The notes under the pieces were generated by a model. It did not search any database. It was not told where the DNA came from and was given only the letters and a program-made list of their open reading frames with translations. A stretch of DNA of 51,031 nucleotides, taken from Comamonadaceae bacterium. GTDB lineage: Bacteria > Pseudomonadota > Gammaproteobacteria > Burkholderiales > Burkholderiaceae_C. This document shows, one piece after another, positions 17,508-26,096 of the stretch. Where the stretch lies: NCBI GenBank assembly GCA_027486495.1, contig JAIXOZ010000156.1:1-51031 (forward strand), given 5' to 3'. Each line of letters begins with the position of its first letter. Position 1 is the stretch's first letter. Made by a program: the position numbers and the translations under genes.

Positions 17508-17762
17508 GAAACGTTCCTGCAATAAATGGGGGCGACACCAAAGCCCGAGCACAAGCAGCTGTTCAACAGCACAGAACATTCACCCTGCCCATAGCGACGG
17601 GTGAACGTAACAACAAAGCGCCCTCCTCTGAGTCACACACATGACTGATTGCCCAACCTTGAAGTGACCGGACTGGTGGACACTTGTGCCTGCTGGAACC
17701 TTGGGCCTTGAACCCTTGGCCTGTCACCCCGAAACTTCACTCTCTTAGGATGGAACGCCCTC

Positions 17763-18461
17763 ATGCTGAAATTTTTCTTCAACGCCGCCCCCAACCCCAT
17801 GAAGATCGCCTTGCTGCTCGAAGAGTTGGGCCTGCCTTTTGAGGCCGTGCCGGTGGACACGCGCAAGGGTGAGCAATTTGCACCTGCTTTTCTGGCCGTC
17901 AACCCCAACGCCAAAGTGCCCGCCATCGTGGACGGCGACGTGACCGTGTTCGACAGCAACGCCATCTTGCTGTACCTGGCCGACCGTGAACAAAAGTTTG
18001 TGCCCACCATGGCACAGGGCAAAGAGCGGGGCGCGGCTCTGTCATGGTTGCTGTTCATTGCCAGCGGCATCGGGCCGTTTTCTGGGCAGTCGGTGCACTT
18101 TCGCCATGCCGCACCCGAACCCAAAGAATACGCCCTGAACCGCTACGATTTTGAAGCCCACCGCCACTGGACCGTGCTGGAAAAGCACTTGGCACACAAC
18201 ACTTACATGCTGGGTGAGCACTACAGCATCGTCGACATGGCGCTTTGGGGTTGGGCCCGGATGCTGCCTTATGTGCTGGGCACGGGTGAGGCCACTTGGA
18301 CGCAATACCCCCACATCAAACGTGTGCTCGATCTGGTCAATTCACGGCCAGCGGCTCAGCGAGCCGAAGCCTTCAAAACGAAATACACCTTCAAGACCGA
18401 GATGGACGCGGACGCCAAGAAGTTCATGTTCCCGCAAAACGAGCGGCTCAAGCAGGGTTGA
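17763..18461 (+). CDS. Glutathione S-transferase (YghU/YfcG-like)
   Basis: A 232-residue cytosolic GST. The N-terminal thioredoxin-like domain starts LKFFFNAAPNPMKIALLLEE and includes the cis-Pro motif NAKVPAIV and the SNAILLYLAD helix (VFDSNAILLYLADREQ). The helical C-terminal domain contains YSIVDMALWGWARMLPYV with the N-capping Asp. The N-terminal NPMK is typical of bacterial Nu-class enzymes. The substrate is unknown. It converges with the VWA gene, with 68 bases between them. Confidence 0.92.
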   Translation: MLKFFFNAAPNPMKIALLLEELGLPFEAVPVDTRKGEQFAPAFLAVNPNAKVPAIVDGDVTVFDSNAILLYLADREQKFVPTMAQGKERGAALSWLLFIASGIGPFSGQSVHFRHAAPEPKEYALNRYDFEAHRHWTVLEKHLAHNTYMLGEHYSIVDMALWGWARMLPYVLGTGEATWTQYPHIKRVLDLVNSRPAAQRAEAFKTKYTFKTEMDADAKKFMFPQNERLKQG

Positions 18462-18529
18462 ATTCAGCGCCTCACCACACCAGCCATGGGGCATGTTCAA
18501 CGCCCCGTGGGCGTGGTGAACAAGGACTT

Positions 18530-19600
18530 TCAGCGGCGGAACCAGCGCATGGACAAACCCAGCGCCAGCAAAACCAAAACACCCGCCAGGGCCGCCAGCA
18601 AAGCGGTGATTTCGGTGTCACGTCGCTCCAGCGTGAACTTGCTCGAAAGGTGCTGGTAAATCGTGGCCAGATCACTGGCGTTGGTGGCCCTGAAAAATTC
18701 GGCACCGGTGGTCTCGGCCACTTTTTGCAGGGCTTCTTCATCGACCTTGGCGTAAAAAGAGAAACCTTCAAAACCCGGAATAAATCCGTTCGGCGTGCCA
18801 AAGGCCACGGTGTACACACGAACTCCCTTGGAAGCCGCCCACTTGGCCACTTCAACCGGATCGGGTCCGGTGGTGCGGCGACCATCGGACAACAAAATCA
18901 CCGCACCGGCCGTGTACGACCCCACTGGCACGGGCTTGGCAGGCTCTGCAGCGCCCGGTGCAGGTCGCTGGTCCAGCGAACGCCCCGCCTGCCCGCCGCC
19001 TTGCACCAAGCTGCCTGCCTTGAACTCGGCACCGTACAACACCGACTCCAGGTCAATGGCCGATTCGGGCAACAAGGTGTTCAGGGCCACCAGCAAGCCG
19101 CTGCCGGTGGCCGTGCCGCGCTGCAACTGAAAGCTGTCGATGGCCGCCAACAATTCGTCTTTCTGGTCTGTCACGCCTTGCACCAGCTGGGCGTTGCCCG
19201 CAAAAGACACCACGGCCACGCGCACATGGCCTGGCAGTTCTTGCAAAAAGGCTTTGGCCGCCTGCTGGGCCGCAACGATGCGGCTGGGCGGCACGTCTTC
19301 GGCCAGCATGCTGCGCGAGACGTCCATCGCCAACACCAGGGTCAGGTAATCGGCAGGCAAGGAGATTCGGGCACTGGGGCGGGCAGTGCCCAGCAACACC
19401 AAGGTCAAGGCGCACAACAGCAAAGCGGGAGGGATGTGCCTGCGGATCCGGTGCCCCGGCCCCAAAGCGGGCCGTATCAGGTCCAGGCTGGAATAACGCA
19501 CCACCGCGGTGCGTTTTCGGCGCAACGCCCAGATGTACCCCACCACCAACAGGGGGATCAACAGCAATAGCCAAAGCAGCTCGGGCCAGATAAAGTGCAT
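18530..19600 (-). CDS. BatA-like von Willebrand factor A domain membrane protein
   Basis: A 356-residue protein with an N-terminal membrane helix (about 7-25), a second at 57-72, a periplasmic/cytoplasmic VWA domain with MIDAS residues DVSRS (D93, S95, S97) and ILLSDGRRTTGPDP, and a C-terminal helix at about 328-350. This is the BatA/BatB layout. The start MHFIWPELLW is chosen because the same WPELLW-type opening occurs in the partner VWA gene at 22707. It is divergent from the HtrA-MoxR-DUF58-VWA operon, sharing a 55-base promoter region. Confidence 0.9.
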   Translation of the reverse strand: MHFIWPELLWLLLLIPLLVVGYIWALRRKRTAVVRYSSLDLIRPALGPGHRIRRHIPPALLLCALTLVLLGTARPSARISLPADYLTLVLAMDVSRSMLAEDVPPSRIVAAQQAAKAFLQELPGHVRVAVVSFAGNAQLVQGVTDQKDELLAAIDSFQLQRGTATGSGLLVALNTLLPESAIDLESVLYGAEFKAGSLVQGGGQAGRSLDQRPAPGAAEPAKPVPVGSYTAGAVILLSDGRRTTGPDPVEVAKWAASKGVRVYTVAFGTPNGFIPGFEGFSFYAKVDEEALQKVAETTGAEFFRATNASDLATIYQHLSSKFTLERRDTEITALLAALAGVLVLLALGLSMRWFRR

Positions 19601-19655
19601 GTTGTGTGGCGTGCAATGAAGTCTAGCCACTGTATCACCGAAGGCCCCAACAACG

Positions 19656-20579
19656 ATGAAACGCGCCGCACTCTACAGCCGAAAGCCCTCTGCAAAAGGG
19701 GCTGACAGAATGCTTCCTGCACCGGCCAAAGCGGACGATACCTATCCAGCACGCACGGCTTTGCGCAGCACCAGCAAGATCTCCCAGCAATTGCAGCGCC
19801 TGCCGCTTTGGGCCGCTTTGCTGCTGTGCGCCTTGATCACGGCCACGCTGACTTGGGCCCTGACCCGGCAGGCGGGCGCACCCCAACGGCTGACCCAAGA
19901 CGACATCAACGCAGCGGTGCTGCACACCCTGAACACCCAGGAATTGCCTTCGCGCGCCGCCCGCGCCGCGCAGCTGATCGCGCCCTCCGTGGTGCGTGTG
20001 CAGACCCAAGAAGAAGACAAGAAAAACCCTCAAGGCGAGTTGCAAAACACCGGCGTAGGCTCCGGTGTGGTGATCTCAGAAGAAGGCGTCATACTGACCA
20101 ACTTGCATGTGGTGCAAGGCGCCAAACGCATTCAGGTGACTTTTGCCGATGGCACGGAATCGGAGGCACTGGTGATCGGCGTGCAACCCGAAAACGATCT
20201 GGCCGTGATCAAGGCCAAGCGCCTGCCCGACGACCTGCAACCCGCCACGCTGGGCAGCAGTCAGAACCTGCAACCCGGTGACGAAGTGGTGGCGGTTGGT
20301 TTCCCCTTTGGCATCGGTCCCTCGGTCTCGGCGGGTGTGGTCTCGGGCCTGAACCGGTCGTTCGGCTCCGAAGACAAAACCTTGATGCGCGGCCTGATCC
20401 AGGCCGATGCCGCCGCCAACCCCGGCAACTCGGGCGGGCCGCTCATCAACATGGCCGGTGAGGTGGTGGGCATTGTCACCGCCATCCTCAACCCCACCGC
20501 CGCCCGCACCTTCATTGGCATCGTGTTTGCCGCCACCATTGAAAGCGCAGGCGGTGGCATGGGCATGTCGCCGTTTTGA
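19656..20579 (+). CDS. HtrA/DegS-like trypsin-fold serine protease without PDZ domain
   Basis: A 307-residue membrane-anchored protease. A single membrane helix (about 51-70) precedes the periplasmic protease domain with the catalytic triad His151 (LTNLHVV), Asp181 (ENDLAVIK) and Ser259 (PGNSGGPL). The protein ends about 45 residues after the Ser, so it has no PDZ domain, unlike DegP or DegS. As first gene of the MoxR/DUF58/VWA operon (37 bases to moxR) it may process or regulate that envelope system; this is inferred from position. Confidence 0.88.
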   Translation: MKRAALYSRKPSAKGADRMLPAPAKADDTYPARTALRSTSKISQQLQRLPLWAALLLCALITATLTWALTRQAGAPQRLTQDDINAAVLHTLNTQELPSRAARAAQLIAPSVVRVQTQEEDKKNPQGELQNTGVGSGVVISEEGVILTNLHVVQGAKRIQVTFADGTESEALVIGVQPENDLAVIKAKRLPDDLQPATLGSSQNLQPGDEVVAVGFPFGIGPSVSAGVVSGLNRSFGSEDKTLMRGLIQADAAANPGNSGGPLINMAGEVVGIVTAILNPTAARTFIGIVFAATIESAGGGMGMSPF

Positions 20580-20616
20580 TTTTTGATGACCCACCCGATC
20601 CTGAAAGGCTTTGTGC

Positions 20617-21666
20617 ATGAACCCCTCTGAATTGGCATGGAACCAGGGCCAGACGCCCCAAAGCACTGGCGTCAACGCCGCGCTGATGGAACGCGTGCTG
20701 TATGAAGTCAAACGCGTGGTCGTGGGGCAAGACGCTTTCCTCGAACGCATCTTGGTGGCCATCCTGGCGCAAGGACACTTGCTGATTGAAGGCGTGCCAG
20801 GACTGGCCAAAACCCTCACCGTGAACACGCTGGCAAAAACCGTGAGTGGCAGCTTCAAGCGCATCCAGTTCACACCTGACTTGCTGCCTGCCGACTTGGT
20901 GGGCACCCGGATCTTCAATCCCAAAAGCAGCGAATTCAGCACCGTTCTGGGGCCGGTGTTTGCCAACTTGCTGCTGGCCGACGAAATCAACCGCGCGCCC
21001 GCCAAAGTGCAAAGCGCCCTGCTCGAAGTCATGCAAGAGCGGCAAGTCACCATCGCCGGCGAAACCCATGCCGTGCCCCGGCCTTTTTTGGTAATGGCCA
21101 CACAAAACCCGATCGAGACCGAGGGCACCTACCCCCTGCCGGAAGCGCAGGTGGACCGCTTCATGATGAAGGTGCTGGTGGGCTACCCCACCGAGGAAGA
21201 AGAGTTCGTGATCGTGCAGCGTGTGACCGGCATGCCCGCCACCGCAGCGGCCGTGGCCGACACCGCGCAGCTGCTGGCCTTGCAGGCGCAATGCCGCCAG
21301 GGCTATGTCGACCCGGCCCTGGTGCAGTACGCCGTGAAACTGGTGGCCGCCACGCGCGATCCGGTGCGCTGCGGCTTGCCCGAGCTGGCACCCTATTTGA
21401 CCTTTGGTGCCAGCCCCCGCGCCACCATCGCCCTGATCGAAGGCGCAAGGGCGCTGGCCTTCTTGCGCGGTCGCCCTTACGCCCTGCCACAAGACTTGAT
21501 CGACCTGGTGCCCGATGTGCTGCGTCACCGCATCGTGCTGTCGTACGAAGCCTTGTCAGAGGGCATGACGGCCGATGCGCTGATTCTGAAAATCCTGCAG
21601 GCCGTGCCCGCGCCGAGTAAACCCCTGGACCGCCATGTTCAGCTGGCTGCGCAAGAAGCGAACTGA
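20617..21666 (+). CDS. MoxR-family AAA+ ATPase
   Basis: A 349-residue ATPase of the MoxR class. Walker A is GVPGLAKT (59-66), Walker B is LLLADEIN (118-125), sensor 1 is in ATQNPIETEGTYPLPEAQ, and the C-terminal lid follows. MoxR proteins act as chaperones with VWA proteins in metallocentre or protein complex assembly. ATG 20617 is preceded by GAAAGG at 8 bases and chosen over the TTG two codons earlier. The 3' end overlaps the DUF58 gene by 32 bases, indicating translational coupling. Confidence 0.95.
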   Translation: MNPSELAWNQGQTPQSTGVNAALMERVLYEVKRVVVGQDAFLERILVAILAQGHLLIEGVPGLAKTLTVNTLAKTVSGSFKRIQFTPDLLPADLVGTRIFNPKSSEFSTVLGPVFANLLLADEINRAPAKVQSALLEVMQERQVTIAGETHAVPRPFLVMATQNPIETEGTYPLPEAQVDRFMMKVLVGYPTEEEEFVIVQRVTGMPATAAAVADTAQLLALQAQCRQGYVDPALVQYAVKLVAATRDPVRCGLPELAPYLTFGASPRATIALIEGARALAFLRGRPYALPQDLIDLVPDVLRHRIVLSYEALSEGMTADALILKILQAVPAPSKPLDRHVQLAAQEAN

Positions 21667-22714
21667 GGCCACGGCCAGCGCTGGCAGGGGCCAACCCCAG
21701 GCCCCAGTGGCTGGCGCGCCCGGCGCAGACACGCCATGGCCCAACGCAGCGCAATGGTTGCAAAGGCTGGAATGGACCGTGCTCAAACGGCTCGACGGCC
21801 AGCTGCAAGGCGACTACCGCAGCCTGTTTCGCGGCAGCGGCCTGGTGCTGGCCGATCTGCGCGAATACCAAGCGCACGATGATGTGCGCCACATCGATTG
21901 GAACGTGACCGCCCGCATGCAGACGCCGTATGTGCGCGAGCACCAGGAAGACCGCGAAATCGCTGCTTGGTTTGTGGTCGACCTGTCTGCCTCGGTGGCG
22001 TTTGGCTCGGGCCCCACCAGCAAGCGCCAATTGGCTTGCAGCATCGTGACGGTGTTGTCCAAGATGCTGTCACAACACGGCAACCGCGTGGGCCTGATGC
22101 TGTTCACCGGACAAGACCGTGTCCACAGCGTGGTGCCCGCCCGTTCCGGCAGGCGGCATTTGTTGCACATCGTGCACCAGATGCTGCAGGCGGGTCAAAA
22201 CCAAAATCCAAACCATGTCAGCGTCGTGCAGACCAGCGCGCTGGGCCCATGGCTGGCTCAGGCCCAATCGTTGCTCAAGCGCCGCTCGGCGGTGTTTGTG
22301 GTGTCCGATTTCATCAGCCCCTCCGGTTGGGAAAAACCTCTGGCCCAACTGGCCCGACGTCATGAGGTGGTGGCAGTGCGTCTACGCGACCCGCTGGAGA
22401 TGGCCTGGCCCGACAACACCGGCATGCTGCTGGTGCAAGACGCCGAGTCGGGCGAGCAACTGTTGGTCGACGGCAACGATGCAGCGTTCCGCCAGCGTTT
22501 TGCTCAGCAAGCCCTGGACCGTGAAGCCGCTTTGTTGAGCAACTTGAGCCAAGCCGGTGTGGACTGCCTGGAGCTGAACACCGACGAAGCGATGGACCAG
22601 GCCCTGCTGCGTTTTGCACAACTGCGCAAACGCGCCAGCCAGTTGAGCACCGGTGGGCGTGCAGCCCCTGTGGGCAATCAGCGGCCTTTTCAAGCTGGAG
22701 GTGCCCATGCCTGA
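21635..22714 (+). CDS. DUF58 domain protein
   Basis: A 359-residue protein. The DUF58 signature is DLREYQAHDDVRHIDWNVTA (about 86-105), followed by a VWA-like fold with VVDLSASVAFGSG and SAVFVVSDFISPSGW. DUF58 proteins accompany MoxR and VWA partners almost universally; their molecular role is undefined. An Ala/Gly/Pro-rich N-terminal linker (about 10-35) is unusual for the family. It overlaps the next VWA gene by 8 bases. Confidence 0.92.
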   Translation: MFSWLRKKRTEATASAGRGQPQAPVAGAPGADTPWPNAAQWLQRLEWTVLKRLDGQLQGDYRSLFRGSGLVLADLREYQAHDDVRHIDWNVTARMQTPYVREHQEDREIAAWFVVDLSASVAFGSGPTSKRQLACSIVTVLSKMLSQHGNRVGLMLFTGQDRVHSVVPARSGRRHLLHIVHQMLQAGQNQNPNHVSVVQTSALGPWLAQAQSLLKRRSAVFVVSDFISPSGWEKPLAQLARRHEVVAVRLRDPLEMAWPDNTGMLLVQDAESGEQLLVDGNDAAFRQRFAQQALDREAALLSNLSQAGVDCLELNTDEAMDQALLRFAQLRKRASQLSTGGRAAPVGNQRPFQAGGAHA

Positions 22715-23807
22715 ATGGCACTCGATCCAGTTCGTTTGGCCGCGCTTGTTGTGGCTGCTGGTCAGCTTGCCGCTGTGGCTGGGCCTGTACATCGCCTGGC
22801 AACGCCGTGGTGTGCAAAGGGCTTGGCCCTCGGCCAGCATGAACACTGGTGCGACCCACAGCCGCTTCACGCGACATGCCCCGGCCCTGCTGCTGCTGCT
22901 GGGCTTGGCTGGCTTGCTGGTGGCGATCGCTCGGCCTCAGGCCATCTTGCTCTTGCCCAGCCGCATCGATACCGTGATACTGGCCATCGACAGCTCGGGC
23001 AGCATGCGGGCCTCCGATGTGCAACCCAGCCGCATCGAAGCCGCTCAGGCCGCCGCCAAGAGCTTTGTGCTCGGACAACCTGGCCAAGTCAAGTTGGGGG
23101 TCGTCAGCGTGGCGGGGGCGGCTGCGCTGGTGCAAGCACCCACCGACCAGCGCGACCTGGTCATCCAGGCCATCGAGCAGCTGAGCCTGCAGCCGGGCTC
23201 GGCTCTGGGCAGCGGCATCGTGATTGCGCTGCATGCCATGTTGCCCGGCTCGGGCCTGGACGTGCGCGGGTTGATCGATGGCGAGGGCAACCCCCAGCCC
23301 ACAAGCGGTGCGCCCCTGGGTGGCTCACCCAACGCGCCTTCACAAGCAGCGGGCACACAGGGCGCCCCCCCCCGCAAGCCGGTCAGCCTGCCCAAAGTGC
23401 CACCCGGCTCCAACACGGCAGCGGCCATCGTGCTGCTCAGCGATGGCCAAAGCAATGTCGGTCCTGACGCCCTCAAGATGGCCCAAGTGGCCGCCGATCT
23501 GGGTGTGCGTGTCTACACCGTGGGGGTGGGCACGGCGCAAGGCACTGTGCTCAAAGCCCAGGGCATGCAAATGCGGGTCAAGTTGGACGAAGCCAGCCTG
23601 AAAAAAATAGCCGAGATCACCAAGGCTGAATACTTCAGCGCCGACAACCGCCAAGACCTGATGCAAATTTATGAGAACTTGAGCAGCAAAATCGTTCTTA
23701 AAAAACATCGGCGCACCGAGGTCTCTGCTTTGTGTGCCTTGCTGGGCATGCTGCTGCTGACTTGGGGCAGCGCTTGGGCTTGGTGGCGGCATGGGCGGAT
23801 CATTTGA
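22707..23807 (+). CDS. BatB-like von Willebrand factor A domain membrane protein
   Basis: A 366-residue protein with the same plan as the VWA protein at 18530: membrane helices at about 10-31 and 58-75, a VWA domain with MIDAS D95-S97-S99 (AIDSSGSM) and VLLSDGQSNVGPDAL, and a terminal helix about 340-360. A low-complexity Gly/Pro/Ala insert (about 195-225) splits the VWA domain. A GGAG site lies 6 bases before the chosen ATG. It is probably a paralogue of the divergent VWA gene by tandem duplication. Confidence 0.9.
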   Translation: MPEWHSIQFVWPRLLWLLVSLPLWLGLYIAWQRRGVQRAWPSASMNTGATHSRFTRHAPALLLLLGLAGLLVAIARPQAILLLPSRIDTVILAIDSSGSMRASDVQPSRIEAAQAAAKSFVLGQPGQVKLGVVSVAGAAALVQAPTDQRDLVIQAIEQLSLQPGSALGSGIVIALHAMLPGSGLDVRGLIDGEGNPQPTSGAPLGGSPNAPSQAAGTQGAPPRKPVSLPKVPPGSNTAAAIVLLSDGQSNVGPDALKMAQVAADLGVRVYTVGVGTAQGTVLKAQGMQMRVKLDEASLKKIAEITKAEYFSADNRQDLMQIYENLSSKIVLKKHRRTEVSALCALLGMLLLTWGSAWAWWRHGRII

Positions 23808-23865
23808 GTTCGCCCTGTCGTCCATTCCTGCGAACCATCCCTGTCTCCAGGTTTAAAGTTCAGGC

Positions 23866-24573
23866 ATGAATCTCACGGGTGGATGGCATTGGCATTGGCG
23901 GGCATGGCGATCACAAACGCGATGGGCACCTGCGTCCGCTCAGATCGACCATTGGCTGATGGCGCAGACCATGCCACGCCAACAATTGGTTTTGTTGGGC
24001 GCCAGCGCGGGCTGGATGCTGCCCAGCACCTGGTTGGCGCAATTTGACGAGGTGCACGCCTGGGACATCGACCCATTGGCCGCCCCCTTGTTTCGTTGGC
24101 GACATGGCCGGCACTTGCAAACCCAGGGGACACGCTTGCAACTGCACACGGGCGATGGCTTGGCCCATTTAAGCGAATGCACACGGACCATGCCCGGGGC
24201 ATTTTTTTGGTTCGACAACCTTCTGGGACAGCTGCGGTTCACCCAAGAGCCCCTCGATGCGGTCAGCCGCCGTTTGCAATCTTTACAAAAAACCTTGAAA
24301 CATGTCGCTTGGGGCAGCGTGCACGACCGCATGTCTGGCCGCACCGTGCCAGGCAGCCCCATGCCTGTGCCTCGACAGGGCTTGGCGGGTGTGGCCATGG
24401 AGACAGCCGAAGGGCAAGCCTGGCTACAACAGCTGGGGGCCATCAGCCCCTGGCTGGACCACCTGACCGAAAACGTCTTGCCCACCGGCACTCCTGTGCA
24501 ACACACAGCCTGGCCCTTCAAGCCAGGCTATGCACACTGGCTTGAAATGGGCTGGTGTCCACCCCAGGCCTGA
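23866..24573 (+). CDS. Probable SAM-dependent methyltransferase-like protein
   Basis: A 235-residue protein I cannot assign to a named family. LVLLGASAGWMLP (about 41-53) resembles a Rossmann-type glycine motif I, HAWDIDPLAAPLFRW a motif II with the acidic residue that binds SAM ribose, and GDGLAHLSE a motif III. PGAFFWFDNLLGQL could be motif IV. There are many Trp and His residues. No methyl acceptor can be inferred; it sits 58 bases after the VWA operon and may be its last gene or independent. Confidence 0.6.
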   Translation: MNLTGGWHWHWRAWRSQTRWAPASAQIDHWLMAQTMPRQQLVLLGASAGWMLPSTWLAQFDEVHAWDIDPLAAPLFRWRHGRHLQTQGTRLQLHTGDGLAHLSECTRTMPGAFFWFDNLLGQLRFTQEPLDAVSRRLQSLQKTLKHVAWGSVHDRMSGRTVPGSPMPVPRQGLAGVAMETAEGQAWLQQLGAISPWLDHLTENVLPTGTPVQHTAWPFKPGYAHWLEMGWCPPQA

Positions 24574-24647
24574 AGCCTTAGACGATCTTCGAGCGCAGCT
24601 GCGCTAAGCCATGGACTTGCATCGCCATCCAATCGCAGGGCACCTCC

Positions 24648-24670
24648 GGCACCACCCTTTCGGGGGTGCC
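24648..24670. terminator. Possible terminator hairpin between converging genes
   Basis: An imperfect inverted repeat (ggcacc-a-ccc / ggg-ggtgcc, loop TTTC) just past the stop of the GNAT gene. It has no clear T-tract on either strand, so termination is only a possibility. Confidence 0.35.
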
Positions 24671-24674
24671 TGAA

Positions 24675-25172
24675 TCAATACCTTGTGCGAAGGTCCAGCG
24701 ACCAGTACTGCCCCACCAGATCGACACCAAAAGAATGGTGCGGCTCTTCAGACACCAACACGAACCCGGCCTCTTGGTAAATGCGGCAGGCTGCATGCAA
24801 GATGTCATTGGTCCACAAAGTGAGCTTTTCATAACCCTTGGCTTGAGCAAAGGCGATGCATTCTTGCGTCAAACGCCGACCAAGGCCCGCGCCACGCGCA
24901 TCGGGCTCTACGTACAGCAAGCGCAGCTTGGCCTCTTGCTCGGACACCTTGACCAAAAACACCGAACCCAGCACCTGCCCATCACGCTCAGCAATCCAGG
25001 CGTTCTCCCAAGCAGGGTCCAAGTTCCTCACAAACTGCGCCGCGATCTCGGCCACCAGGGCCTCGAAGGTGCCGTCCCAGCCATATTCTTGTGCATACAA
25101 AATGCCTTGGCGGTGCGCCACCCAGCCGATGTCGCCCACTTGCAAGCTGCGCAACCCGATGGAGGGTGTCAT
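24675..25172 (-). CDS. GNAT-family N-acetyltransferase
   Basis: A 165-residue GNAT domain protein. Acetyl-CoA-binding motif A is LRLLYVEPDARGAGLGRRLT (about 82-101), and the motif B region is DILHAACRIYQEAGFVLVSEE. Many close relatives are fused to MarR regulators; this one is stand-alone. Its start overlaps the stop of the isocitrate-lyase-like gene (ATGA), so it is the last cistron of the long minus-strand catabolic operon. Substrate unknown. Confidence 0.88.
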   Translation of the reverse strand: MTPSIGLRSLQVGDIGWVAHRQGILYAQEYGWDGTFEALVAEIAAQFVRNLDPAWENAWIAERDGQVLGSVFLVKVSEQEAKLRLLYVEPDARGAGLGRRLTQECIAFAQAKGYEKLTLWTNDILHAACRIYQEAGFVLVSEEPHHSFGVDLVGQYWSLDLRTRY

Positions 25173-26065
25173 GAGGGCTTGCCGCCTTCATAGCGCTGCC
25201 CCAGCGCCAGCAATTGCGGGGTTTCAATGACGGCGTTCAGCCCATCGAAGTCCAGCATCTGGCCCTGCCAGGGCTGGGTGGTCTGGTGCGTGTGCAAGCT
25301 CGCGTAATAGCCTTGCAGCGTGTGCAGCACGGCACGCGCCGTGCCGCCGGGAAAGATCACGATTTTGAAACCGCGTTCACCCAACTCTGCGGCACTTTGC
25401 ACCGGCGTTTTACCGCCCTCGACCATGTTGGCCAGCAAAGGGACACGACGGGCAAATTGCGCGCACGCAAGGTTCATTTGCTCGTTAGACCTGAGCGCTT
25501 CGATGAACAGCGCATCGACGCCGCATTCCAAATATCGTTCGGCACGCTCCAAAGCGGCATCCAGCCCCTCCACCGCCACCGCATCGGTGCGGGCCAGGAT
25601 CAGGGTGCTCTTGTTGTGACGTGCGTCCAGCGCTGCGCGCAGCTTGCCTTGCATCTCGGCCACAGGCACCACACCCTTGCCGTCCAGATGTCCGCAGCGT
25701 TTGGGAAAAGTCTGGTCTTCGATTTGGATCATTGCCGCCCCGGCACGCTCAAAATCGCGCACGGTGCGCTGCGTGTTGAGCGCGTTGCCAAAGCCGGTGT
25801 CGGCATCCGCGATCACGGGAATGCTCACGCGGTCGGTGATGTGGGACAAGGTCTGCGCCACTTCAGTTGCTGTGGTCAAACCAATGTCTGACCGTCCCAA
25901 GCGGGTGTACGCTATGGATGCGCCCGACAAGTAAACCGCCTCAAAACCCGCCTGCTGGGCGACCAGGGCCGTGAGTGCGTCGTAAACCCCAGGCGCCAAC
26001 AAGGCGGAGGGTTGTTGCAGGCGATTCGCCAACGAGGCCTGCTTGTCATGGATGTTATGGTTCAT
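25169..26065 (-). CDS. Isocitrate lyase / PEP mutase family lyase (methylisocitrate or dimethylmalate lyase type)
   Basis: A 298-residue TIM-barrel enzyme. The Mg-binding motif IADADTGFGN lies at 85-94, IQIEDQ at 113-118, and the catalytic loop PKRCGHLDGK at 121-130 (Cys124). The KRCGH loop is the form found in C-C lyases (2-methylisocitrate lyase, 2,3-dimethylmalate lyase) rather than PEP mutase. These enzymes cleave a malate-type acid into pyruvate or glyoxylate plus a carboxylic acid. The adjacent aconitase-family genes make an alkylmalate a sensible substrate (inference). Start MNHNIHDKQA; the frame is open 26 codons upstream into the previous gene. Confidence 0.88.
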   Translation of the reverse strand: MNHNIHDKQASLANRLQQPSALLAPGVYDALTALVAQQAGFEAVYLSGASIAYTRLGRSDIGLTTATEVAQTLSHITDRVSIPVIADADTGFGNALNTQRTVRDFERAGAAMIQIEDQTFPKRCGHLDGKGVVPVAEMQGKLRAALDARHNKSTLILARTDAVAVEGLDAALERAERYLECGVDALFIEALRSNEQMNLACAQFARRVPLLANMVEGGKTPVQSAAELGERGFKIVIFPGGTARAVLHTLQGYYASLHTHQTTQPWQGQMLDFDGLNAVIETPQLLALGQRYEGGKPS

Positions 26066-26096
26066 CGAAGGTTCCTTACGATCAATTCGGTTGATA

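Noticed and set aside
18462..18529. Imperfect inverted repeat (ttcaacgcc / ggcgtggtgaa) between the GST and VWA genes
   Set aside because: Stem is mismatched and has no T-tract, so I do not call a terminator.
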